The position numbers and the translations under genes were made by a program. Below the pieces are notes generated by a model. It did no database searches. It was not told where the DNA came from and saw nothing but the letters and a program-made list of their open reading frames with translations. This document shows positions 1 to 6,104 of a stretch of 33,179 nt of DNA, one piece after another; the stretch's first letter is position 1; every line of letters begins with the position of its first letter. Origin of the DNA: an uncultured bacterium (lineage in GTDB: Bacteria; Bacteroidota; Bacteroidia; Chitinophagales; Chitinophagaceae); assembly GCA_903951405.1 (NCBI GenBank), contig CAJBBV010000014.1, positions 1-33,179 on the forward strand. The letters run 5' to 3'.

Positions 1-417
1 ATCTTCCTTTAGGAAAATCTTCCTGATTTCATCTTGAAGTAATTCATTCTTTTGGACTAAGTTCTTGAAGAAGCCTAATTCTATGAAGCAAACCCTACTG
101 TCTTCTACCGCTGTTGCTGTATAAGGCTGTAACCCTGTGTAGCTAAGAAATCGGTGTCCCATCGTTTGACTAGGGCCAATTAATCTTAAAATGAAGGGTC
201 TTTCGGTCTGGCTGTTGATTTCAAGCTTAATTACGCCTGATTGTATGAAATACAGGCCATTAATCTCATCACCCTCCCTAAACATTGTTTCACCTTTTTT
301 GAATTCATAGTGATGTTTGTAGGGCTTATAAATTTGTTGTTCATCTTGAGTGAACGATTTAAGCATGATACAGTTCTTTACTGTGCATGTTTGGCAATAG
401 GAGTTAATTCGAGTCAT
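1..417 (-). CDS. FNR-like Crp/Fnr transcription regulator, partial
   Basis: The first 139 residues of a minus-strand gene are visible; the C-terminal DNA-binding part lies outside the window. The N-terminus carries Cys8, Cys11 and Cys16, followed by a cyclic-nucleotide-binding-type beta-barrel (residues about 35-115, with the FKKGETMFREGD and LYFIQSGVIKL motifs). A fourth cysteine, Cys110, sits in SRVCFIEL. In E. coli FNR the [4Fe-4S] ligands are Cys20, Cys23, Cys29 and Cys122, the last in a very similar context (SMVCEIP), and the spacing matches within one residue. The inference is an oxygen- or NO-sensing Fe-S regulator rather than a cAMP-binding Crp. The start is the ATG at 417, chosen because it places the Cys cluster near the N-terminus. 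No clear TAnnTTTG promoter was seen upstream. Confidence 0.85.
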   Translation of the reverse strand, partial: MTRINSYCQTCTVKNCIMLKSFTQDEQQIYKPYKHHYEFKKGETMFREGDEINGLYFIQSGVIKLEINSQTERPFILRLIGPSQTMGHRFLSYTGLQPYTATAVEDSRVCFIELGFFKNLVQKNELLQDEIRKIFLKED

Positions 418-566
418 GTTGTAGAGTTTAAATGTTATAAAATGGCGTTTGCTCTACTATCAGTGCTTTAACGGATGTAAAGATTTCGGTTTTCAAAGCG
501 GTTAAAAATGACAATAGTTTTCTTTTTAAATGATTTCTGTCATTTTTTAGGGTCAAATCATCCGAT

Positions 567-597
567 TTTGTTTTAAGAGCCACATTCTTTACTTTTG
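567..597 (+). promoter_or_regulatory. Bacteroidota-type promoter of tRNA-Met
   Basis: TTTG at 567-570, then exactly 19 nt, then TACTTTTG at 590-597. This is an exact fit to the Bacteroidota -33/-7 consensus (TTG-N19-21-TAnnTTTG). Transcription would start near 604, about 10 nt before the tRNA. Confidence 0.85.
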
Positions 598-613
598 CAT
601 CCCATTTGCTCAT

Positions 614-687
614 GGCGAGGTAGCTCAGGTGGTTAGAGCGTCGGATTCATAACCCGAAGGTCTCGGGTTCAACTCCCGATCTCGCTA
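614..687 (+). tRNA. tRNA-Met (CAT anticodon)
   Basis: A 74-nt cloverleaf with acceptor stem GGCGAGG / TCTCGCT (one G.U pair at each end), D arm GCTC...GAGC, anticodon CAT at 648-650, and T arm TCGGG-TTCAACT-CCCGA. CCA is not encoded (CAAAG follows). It lacks the features of an initiator tRNA (the C1:A72 mismatch and three G:C pairs next to the anticodon loop), so it is an elongator-type Met tRNA; a lysidine-modified Ile-CAT tRNA cannot be excluded by eye. Its 3' half is duplicated at 962-1040 downstream of a GIY-YIG gene. Confidence 0.9.
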
Positions 688-688
688 C

Positions 689-714
689 AAAGGTCTCAAT
701 TGAGACCTTTTTTT
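689..714 (+). terminator. Rho-independent terminator of tRNA-Met
   Basis: A perfect 22-nt palindrome (11 bp per arm, core AGGTCTCAATTGAGACCT) ends in a run of seven T. The start codon of the GIY-YIG gene follows directly after the T run. A near-identical copy lies at 1031-1060. Confidence 0.85.
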
Positions 715-957
715 ATGAGATACATTGTATACATACTTTTTTCAGAGAAATACAAAAAACATTACACTGGCTATACTTCAAACTTGGAAATGAGGTTGGA
801 GAGCCATAATAAATTAGGAAATGATTGGACAGCAAGATATCGACCATGGAAATTGATCATTACAAAAGAATATTCTCATAAATCTGATGCCATGCACTAT
901 GAAAAGTGGCTAAAGACTGGAGTCGGCAGAGAATTTATCAAATCAATTCCACATTAA
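715..957 (+). CDS. GIY-YIG single-domain nuclease (YhbQ/UvrC-N type)
   Basis: An 80-residue protein consisting only of the GIY-YIG nuclease fold. The N-terminal strand pair is seen as YIVYIL then YTGYTSNL, followed by the conserved Arg in MRLESHN and the metal-binding Glu in MHYEKWLKTG. The ATG at 715 is used because it starts at the canonical MRYIVYIL; the in-frame TTG at 700 is inside the tRNA terminator. No ribosome binding site is visible and the start abuts the terminator T run, so expression may need readthrough. The gene lies exactly between the tRNA-Met terminator and a second copy of the tRNA 3' half, which suggests insertion with a tRNA-derived segment. Members of this family are widespread in Bacteroidota and usually lack an assigned role. 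Confidence 0.85.
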   Translation: MRYIVYILFSEKYKKHYTGYTSNLEMRLESHNKLGNDWTARYRPWKLIITKEYSHKSDAMHYEKWLKTGVGREFIKSIPH

Positions 958-970
958 TCTTGGATTCATA

Positions 971-984
971 TCCGCCGAGGCGGA
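971..984. repeat. Short GC-rich inverted repeat 1
   Basis: TCCGCC-GA-GGCGGA, a 6-bp stem with a 2-nt centre. It is far more GC-rich than its surroundings. I saw no other copy in this window. Confidence 0.75.
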
Positions 985-990
985 CTCGGG

Positions 991-1009
991 CCTGCCTGCC
1001 GCAGGCAGG
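991..1009. repeat. Short GC-rich inverted repeat 2
   Basis: CCTGCCTGC-C-GCAGGCAGG, a 9-bp stem around one base. From memory, near-identical palindromes are common dispersed repeats in Bacteroidota genomes. Here it sits precisely at a T-stem/T-loop boundary of the tRNA remnant. Confidence 0.8.
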
Positions 1010-1030
1010 TTCAACTCCCGATCTCGCTAC

Positions 1031-1060
1031 AAAGGTCTCAACTGAGACCTTTTTCTTTTT
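1031..1060 (+). terminator. Duplicated tRNA-type terminator
   Basis: A copy of the 689-714 hairpin with one change at its centre (AACT instead of AATT), followed by TTTTTCTTTTT. It would terminate transcripts coming through the GIY-YIG gene. Confidence 0.75.
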
Positions 1061-1129
1061 TGGCTATTTTATGGAGGTAGATTTTAGTTCATACTCATGT
1101 TAAATCAACAATAGAATAAACTGGTATTT

Positions 1130-1537
1130 TTGAGTGTGGAAAGAAGGATAGGTCAAATGTCGATATTAGTGAAAGACTACGATGAGGCATTGAGATTCTA
1201 TATCACTAAATTAGGATTTGAATTGATTGAAGACACTCAACTTACTCCAGAAAAAAGATGGGTAGTAATAGCCCCTAAAAATTCAGGTGGTAAAGGTTGT
1301 AACCTACTCTTGGCAAAGGCCTCAAATTCCCTGCAAGAAAATTTTATAGGCAACCAAACTGGAGGTAGGGGTTTCTTATTTCTCTATACAGATGATTTCA
1401 AACGGGATTATGACCAACTTCTTAAAAATCAAGTAAAAATCGTTAGGCCGCCCAGTCATGAAGCCTATGGGAAAGTGCTTGTGTTTAGTGATTAGTATGG
1501 AAATTTATGGGATAGAATAGAGCCGAATAACACATAA
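1130..1537 (+). pseudogene. VOC-family (glyoxalase/dioxygenase-like) protein with in-frame stop
   Basis: The open part (1130-1495, 121 residues) is a vicinal-oxygen-chelate fold: RIGQMSILVKDYDEALRFY, then RWVVIAP, FLFLYTDDF and GKVLVFSD. A TAG at 1493-1495 interrupts it. The same frame continues after the stop with YGNLWDRIEP and ends at a TAA at 1535-1537, which is the usual family ending (commonly DLYGNLWDLIEP). One base change from TTG (Leu) to TAG would explain it. The truncated product lacks the last beta strand and the Glu that normally binds metal. The start is uncertain: TTG 1130, GTG 1136 or ATG 1157. It is either a recent pseudogene or a sequencing error. Confidence 0.75.
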
Positions 1538-1675
1538 TTGTAATTTAGTAGTTTCTCTTAATGATCAAGTTATATTCTGTATAAAGGCATTGATGTATTT
1601 AAAATCATTAATCGGAGAAACTTTAAAAAGGATATTCGCGAATTCTTAATTATATTTATACCATAACATCACATC

Positions 1676-1840
1676 ATGGGATTTCATATCAATCAAAAAA
1701 TTGCTGCTAAGAACTCTTCCGGAAATGCAAAGAGTAATGTGCAAGGGGGTAATTCGAAATTTATAGCAAAAGCCACATCAACAAAATCTTCAGGAGCAAC
1801 CAAAAAGCCTATCAAAACAGGCGGCACAAGGGGTAGTTAA
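1676..1840 (+). CDS. Small basic Gly/Lys/Ser-rich protein, unknown function
   Basis: A 54-residue reading frame starting MGFHINQKIAAKNSSGNA and ending IKTGGTRGS. It has no membrane segment and no cysteine, and is strongly basic, rich in Lys, Ser, Asn and Gly and probably disordered. Its segments QGGNSKF and GGTRGS look constrained and resemble small conserved Bacteroidota proteins I recall without a name. It stands alone with 138 nt before it and is convergent with the HD hydrolase gene that ends at 1880. Nucleic-acid or ribosome binding is a guess from composition only. Confidence 0.55.
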   Translation: MGFHINQKIAAKNSSGNAKSNVQGGNSKFIAKATSTKSSGATKKPIKTGGTRGS

Positions 1841-1879
1841 TAGTCTAAGATTTTCAACTAAATAAGTTATTCTGTTGCA

Positions 1880-2308
1880 TTAAATTAATGTAAACAGTTT
1901 TTTATACGCCTTTAGGTATTTGTTTAGCCTCTTGATGTCTTTACTTCTCACTTTGTCCATTCTTCTGATGTCCATATTATCAGATAGGTCGTTTAGTTTT
2001 ACTTTTACTGCAAGCTTATTTTTAGTAATTCTATTGATAAATGCCTCATAGTCCTCATTGTCTGAAGTTTTGGTAACACATTTTAGTGCAGCTATAATTT
2101 TTTTTGAAAATCCTTCTTTTTCTAGTTGCTTGAATGTCCAATTCGTGTCTTCTACCACATCATGTAAAGCGCCAAGAATTTTTTCTTCTGTTGTCTTTCC
2201 CAGATCCATTACTCTTGTTACATGTTGTATGTAGGGTGAGCCATATTTATCTTGTGCTGATTTGTGGGCTGCTGTAGCTATAGCAATAGCTTTTTTTAGG
2301 GTTGCCAT
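1880..2308 (-). CDS. HD-domain metal-dependent hydrolase, SpoT/MESH1-like
   Basis: A 142-residue protein made of a single HD domain. Comparing with MESH1 and the SpoT hydrolase domain, one sees His29 (SPYIQH), His49-Asp50 (GALHD), the Glu53-Asp54 pair (VVEDT) and Asp107 with Asn111 (KLNDLSDNMD), so the metal site and the ED motif are complete. The Arg/Lys-rich segment that precedes GTPYINH in MESH1 is replaced by HKSAQDKYG, so specificity for (p)ppGpp is not assured. At 142 residues it is shorter than MESH1 (about 180) and has no synthetase or regulatory domain. It is monocistronic. A small alarmone hydrolase is a reasonable but unproven role. Confidence 0.75.
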   Translation of the reverse strand: MATLKKAIAIATAAHKSAQDKYGSPYIQHVTRVMDLGKTTEEKILGALHDVVEDTNWTFKQLEKEGFSKKIIAALKCVTKTSDNEDYEAFINRITKNKLAVKVKLNDLSDNMDIRRMDKVRSKDIKRLNKYLKAYKKLFTLI

Positions 2309-2434
2309 TTCTTTTGAGGTTTATTGATTTAAATAAGTGTAAATGTGTTTATTTGTTACTATTTGGATTTAAAAAATAGGTACATTTAAAATAGCAATGA
2401 TTAATATTATTTTCTATTCTAAATGTATTCAATA

Positions 2435-3361
2435 ATGGCATACAAAAGACGTCAGTTTTTAAAAACAACTTCACTTTCAGCAATTTCCGGGCTCTTATTG
2501 CCTAGTGCTATTTTATCAAATCCAATAAAAAAGGAAAAGATAAGGGTCTTGGTGTGGGACGAGCGATCTGATTCGGAGAAAGAAGGGTATCCTAATTTTT
2601 TAGGAAATTGTATTGCCGACCAATTAAAAGAGAACCCAGATTTTTCAGTCACCTCAGCTGGCTTAGATGATAAACATCAAGGACTTTCTGATGAGGTGCT
2701 AGACAATACAGATATATTGATTTGGTGGGGGCACATCAAGCACGACCAAATTTCTGTTAAAAAAGGAAAAGAAATTGTTCGTCGGATCAAATCTGGAAAA
2801 TTATCATTTATTGCTTTGCATTCTGCACATTGGTCAACACCATTCGTTCAATGCATGTATGAAATAACGAAGCTCGATTTATTAAAAGACGGTTCTGTAA
2901 AAGAGGAAGATCTTTCATTTGTTTTACCATATACGCAGTTCACACAGCCCAAATACGATTCCCGATTAACGCCATATACTATCGAACGAAAATTTCCTGA
3001 TGGTCGAAAAAAACTTGAAGTGTTTCTGCCTTATTGTTGTTTTCCTGGTGTGCGTAATGACGGAAAACCTAGCACAGTTAAAGTACTTCAGCCAAGCCAT
3101 CCAATCATGAAAGGACTTCCAACACAATTCAATATTCCTCAAACAGAAATGTATGATGAGCCATTTCATGTGCCCAAACCTGATCAATTGTTATTTGAAG
3201 AATCATGGGATACTGGAGAATGGTTTCGTTCGGGGATGCTCTGGAATTTGGGGGCGGGTAAAATATTTTATTTCCGACCAGGGCATGAAACATATCCAGT
3301 TTTTAAGGAATCAAGTGTTATGCAAATTATTACTAATGCTGTTTATTGGATGGCGCAGTAG
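2435..3361 (+). CDS. Exported ThuA-like domain protein
   Basis: 308 residues. The N-terminus MAYKRRQFLKTTSLSAISG is a Tat-type signal (RRQFLK) with a hydrophobic stretch after it, so export in folded form is likely. The ATG at 2435 is preferred over 2423 because it puts the twin arginines near the start. The rest is a ThuA/trehalose-utilisation fold, a class-I glutamine amidotransferase-like domain: IRVLVWDERSDSEKEGYPN, NTDILIWWGHIKH, FIALHSAHWS, and LGAGKIFYFRPGHETYPVF near the C-terminus. ThuA-family proteins are linked to sugar catabolism in rhizobia, but their reaction is generally unclear. The gene ends 100 nt upstream of phnW, which has its own promoter, so co-regulation with phosphonate genes is uncertain. 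Confidence 0.8.
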   Translation: MAYKRRQFLKTTSLSAISGLLLPSAILSNPIKKEKIRVLVWDERSDSEKEGYPNFLGNCIADQLKENPDFSVTSAGLDDKHQGLSDEVLDNTDILIWWGHIKHDQISVKKGKEIVRRIKSGKLSFIALHSAHWSTPFVQCMYEITKLDLLKDGSVKEEDLSFVLPYTQFTQPKYDSRLTPYTIERKFPDGRKKLEVFLPYCCFPGVRNDGKPSTVKVLQPSHPIMKGLPTQFNIPQTEMYDEPFHVPKPDQLLFEESWDTGEWFRSGMLWNLGAGKIFYFRPGHETYPVFKESSVMQIITNAVYWMAQ

Positions 3362-3394
3362 TTGAATTAATATTTTTTATTTGATCTTCTAAAA

Positions 3395-3425
3395 TTGCGA
3401 TTGATAATGGCAATTATTACCTTTG
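3395..3425 (+). promoter_or_regulatory. Predicted phnW promoter
   Basis: TTG at 3395-3397, a 20-nt spacer, then TACCTTTG at 3418-3425 (TAnnTTTG consensus). Transcription would start near 3432, about 30 nt before the phnW ATG. Confidence 0.65.
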
Positions 3426-3461
3426 TCATTATCACATTAAATCATCTTTAAAACCTCTCCG

Positions 3462-4571
3462 ATGAGCATGAAAAAATTCTTGTTTACCCCTGGGCCACTT
3501 ACCACTTCAAGAACGGTTAAAGAAGCAATGCTTGAAGACATGGGCTCTAGAGATCATGAATTCATGGATGCTATCAAAGTAATCAGAACTCAGCTGTTAA
3601 CTATTGGGCATGTGTCTAAAGAGCTTGGCTATGAATCAGTGATTGTTCAAGGATCAGGAACATTTGGGGTCGAGAGTGTAATAAGCAGTGTTGTAAAGAA
3701 AGAAGATAAGCTACTCGTCATTGCTAATGGGGCTTATGGTGAACGTATCATCAAAATGGCGAAGATTCATCAATTGAATCTATTAGAGCTTCGTTTTGAA
3801 GAAGATGAAATCATCTCTCCATCGGTAACTGAAGAATTCATCAGATCAAATCCGGGTATTACACATATTGCTTGCATTCACTCTGAGACTACTACCGGAC
3901 TTTTCAATCCAATAGAAGAAATAGGTGCAGTCTGCAAAGCACATGGCATAATTTTTATTGTTGATGCCATGAGTAGCTTTGGTGGGGTTGAAATTGACAT
4001 AAAAAAATGCAACATTGATTTTCTACTGTCTTCATCTAATAAATGTATAGAAGGAGTTCCTGGTTTTGCCTTTGCTATTTGCAAAAAAACAGAACTGGAA
4101 AAATCAAAAGGGAATGGCAGAAGCTTAAGCCTTGACTTATACGATCAATGGGCTGGATTGGAAGCCAATGGTCAATTTAGGTTTACGCCTCCAACCTTGA
4201 GTCTTATGGCATTCAGGCAAGCGTTAAGAGAGTTGGATGCTGAGGGAGGTGTTAAAGCTCGCGAACTTAGATACAAAACAAATAAACAACTATTGGATAA
4301 AGGTATGGAGGCACTTGGTTTCCAGCAATACCTTAAACCTGAAATTCAAGGACATATCATCTCTTCTTTTTTATATCCTTCAGACCCTGGATTTAACTTT
4401 GAACAGTTTTACAAAAAGTTAAACGATAGGGGATGTATCATTTATCCAGGAAAGCTAAGCAAGACAAATGCTTTCAGAATAGGAAATATTGGTCAAATCT
4501 TTCCAGAGGATATCACTTACTTGCTTAATGCGATTAAGCAAGTAATACAGGAAGAGGGTATTAAAATATAA
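3462..4571 (+). CDS. phnW: 2-aminoethylphosphonate--pyruvate transaminase
   Basis: 369 residues, the normal family length. A PLP-dependent fold-type I (class V) aminotransferase: N-terminal FLFTPGPLTTS, QGSGTFGVES for phosphate binding, Asp168 in IVDAMSSFGG, and Lys194 (SSSNKCIEGVPGF) as the PLP Schiff-base lysine. It transfers the amino group of 2-aminoethylphosphonate to pyruvate, giving phosphonoacetaldehyde and alanine in the cytoplasm. phnY is convergent and ends 25 nt away, and phnA lies beyond it, so the product can go on to phosphonoacetate and acetate. The start could also be the second ATG at 3468. No phosphonatase (phnX) is seen in this window. Confidence 0.93.
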   Translation: MSMKKFLFTPGPLTTSRTVKEAMLEDMGSRDHEFMDAIKVIRTQLLTIGHVSKELGYESVIVQGSGTFGVESVISSVVKKEDKLLVIANGAYGERIIKMAKIHQLNLLELRFEEDEIISPSVTEEFIRSNPGITHIACIHSETTTGLFNPIEEIGAVCKAHGIIFIVDAMSSFGGVEIDIKKCNIDFLLSSSNKCIEGVPGFAFAICKKTELEKSKGNGRSLSLDLYDQWAGLEANGQFRFTPPTLSLMAFRQALRELDAEGGVKARELRYKTNKQLLDKGMEALGFQQYLKPEIQGHIISSFLYPSDPGFNFEQFYKKLNDRGCIIYPGKLSKTNAFRIGNIGQIFPEDITYLLNAIKQVIQEEGIKI

Positions 4572-4594
4572 ACCGATATTATAGGTTTTATTTT
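4570..4594. terminator. Short hairpin between convergent phnW and phnY
   Basis: AAACC (4570-4574) and GGTTT (4584-4588) form a 5-bp stem followed by a T-rich tract in the phnW direction. The stem is weak but well placed between two convergent stop codons. Confidence 0.4.
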
Positions 4595-4596
4595 TA

Positions 4597-6021
4597 TTAC
4601 CAAGGCATGGAAAAAGTCTTCACATAAGTGAAGCATTTTATGGCTTCAATCACGCCTTCTTTTATGCCAAGTCCTGAGTCTTTTATTCCTCCGAACGGTG
4701 AACTTTCGATTCTATATCCTGGAACTTCATTGATATTGACGGTACCTACTTTTAATTCTTTGATGAATCGGATTGCATAATCCATATTATTAGTGATGAT
4801 ACCAGATGATAGGCCATATGCTGTTGAATTGGATAATGCTATAGCGTCATCAATATTTTTAAATGTCATGATTGGCGCTAAAGGTCCAAAGGATTCATGA
4901 ACAACCATGTCGGCATTTCTAGGAACATCCACTATGACTGTTGGTTCCATTAAAGCACCAGTTCTTTTTCCTCCGTATAATACGCGTGCACCTTGCTCAA
5001 CAGCCTTTTTTACAACACTTTCAAGGTATATGGCAGATGCTTCATCTATAACCGTACCTACTTTTGTAGCAGGATCTGATGGATCTCCACAGGTATATTC
5101 TTTTACTTTTTCTAAGAATTTCTCAAGAAACAGGTCATTGATTTTTTCATGGACCAATATTCTTTTCACTGCTGTGCAGCGTTGGCCGCTATTTCTAAAC
5201 GATCCTTCAGCAGCTAATAAAACAGCAGTGTCAATATCTGCGTCTTCCATGATAATGATAGGGTCGTTGCCTCCGAGTTCTAAAATAACTTTTTTATACC
5301 CTGCTGTAGTAGCTATTCTTTTGCCCACAGCAACACTACCTGTAAATGAAACAAGCTCTATAGCTGGGTGCTTTACCAATGGTTCTGCCACTTCATTAGT
5401 TGGCCCAAGCAAAACGCTAAGCATATAACCAGGTAAGCCAGCTTCGTATAGTAGTTCAACAATCTTTATGGCTGTTAATGGAGTCTTTTCAGATGGCTTT
5501 AAAATAACTGGTGTTCCAGCTGCGATTGCAGGTGCGATTTTATGAACTACTTGATTCAATGGGTGATTGAATGGCGTAATTGCCACAGCTAATCCAAGGG
5601 GCTCGCGTGTAGTGAAAATTTTTCTAGCTTTTCCACTTGGAGAAATATCGCAAGAAAAAATTTGTCCATCATCTTTTAAACATTCAATCGCAGCAAACAT
5701 CAATACATCATGCGCTCTTCCAGTTTCATAAATCGCTTCACGTATAGCCAGGCCAGATTCTGCGCTGATTACTCTTGCGAATTCTTCTTTTCGTTCAACA
5801 AGTAGTTGACGGGTTTTATCTAAAATGAGATAACGATCATATCGTGTTAGCTTTTTGCCACCTGCAAGTCCAGCCGCAATAGCCTCTTCAGTATGGGATG
5901 CATTAGCTAGTGCTACTGTACCAACAAGTCTATTATCATAAGGGCTTCTAACGTCAAGAGAATTACTTGATTCAATTTTTTTTCCAGCTATGTAACAAGA
6001 GAGATTGGTGGATTCGGACAT
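4597..6021 (-). CDS. phnY: Phosphonoacetaldehyde dehydrogenase (NAD-dependent ALDH family)
   Basis: 474 residues of the aldehyde dehydrogenase superfamily. Catalytic Cys282 is in NSGQRCTAVKRI, general-base Glu248 in VILELGGNDP, Asn152 in TPFNHPLN, and the NAD-binding Lys175 in ILKPSEKTP. Context sets the substrate: it follows phnA on the same strand (84-nt gap) and faces phnW, the arrangement of the PhnW-PhnY-PhnA route in which phosphonoacetaldehyde is oxidised to phosphonoacetate. This is the dehydrogenase PhnY, not the unrelated 2-oxoglutarate oxygenase called PhnY*. Without context it could be read as a general ALDH. The ATG at 6021 is well placed. Confidence 0.85.
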   Translation of the reverse strand: MSESTNLSCYIAGKKIESSNSLDVRSPYDNRLVGTVALANASHTEEAIAAGLAGGKKLTRYDRYLILDKTRQLLVERKEEFARVISAESGLAIREAIYETGRAHDVLMFAAIECLKDDGQIFSCDISPSGKARKIFTTREPLGLAVAITPFNHPLNQVVHKIAPAIAAGTPVILKPSEKTPLTAIKIVELLYEAGLPGYMLSVLLGPTNEVAEPLVKHPAIELVSFTGSVAVGKRIATTAGYKKVILELGGNDPIIIMEDADIDTAVLLAAEGSFRNSGQRCTAVKRILVHEKINDLFLEKFLEKVKEYTCGDPSDPATKVGTVIDEASAIYLESVVKKAVEQGARVLYGGKRTGALMEPTVIVDVPRNADMVVHESFGPLAPIMTFKNIDDAIALSNSTAYGLSSGIITNNMDYAIRFIKELKVGTVNINEVPGYRIESSPFGGIKDSGLGIKEGVIEAIKCFTYVKTFSMPW

Positions 6022-6104
6022 AATGTATTTTTTAAATCAAACGATGGATATAATTTATAAGATTATTTCAATGTTACGAACTAAAGTCAAAACAACTGAT
6101 TATG

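Larger units (their letters stand above)
962..1040 (+). repeat. Degenerate second copy of the tRNA-Met 3' half, invaded by two hairpins
   Basis: 962-970 repeats the anticodon-loop segment 643-651. 985-990 repeats 662-667 (5' strand of the T stem). 1010 onwards repeats 668 onwards (T loop, acceptor 3' strand and terminator), with a single mismatch over about 45 nt (T700 versus C1042). Between these blocks, tRNA sequence 652-661 is replaced by TCCGCCGAGGCGGA (971-984), and CCTGCCTGCCGCAGGCAGG (991-1009) is inserted between the T-stem 5' strand and the T loop. No 5' half is present, so this cannot make a tRNA. Confidence 0.85.

Noticed and set aside
241-471. A 76-codon plus-strand frame opposite the FNR-like gene
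   Set aside because: It is the antisense shadow of a gene with clear domain structure.
428-613. A 61-codon minus-strand reading frame upstream of the FNR-like gene
   Set aside because: It covers the well-formed tRNA-Met promoter and has no recognisable features; it is probably a chance frame.
906-1103. A plus-strand frame running through the hairpin repeats and the tRNA remnant
   Set aside because: It overlaps the GIY-YIG gene and translates the repeats and tRNA remnant; not a real gene.
4907-5428. A 173-codon plus-strand frame opposite phnY
   Set aside because: It is long but lies antisense within an aldehyde dehydrogenase with intact catalytic residues; no independent evidence.
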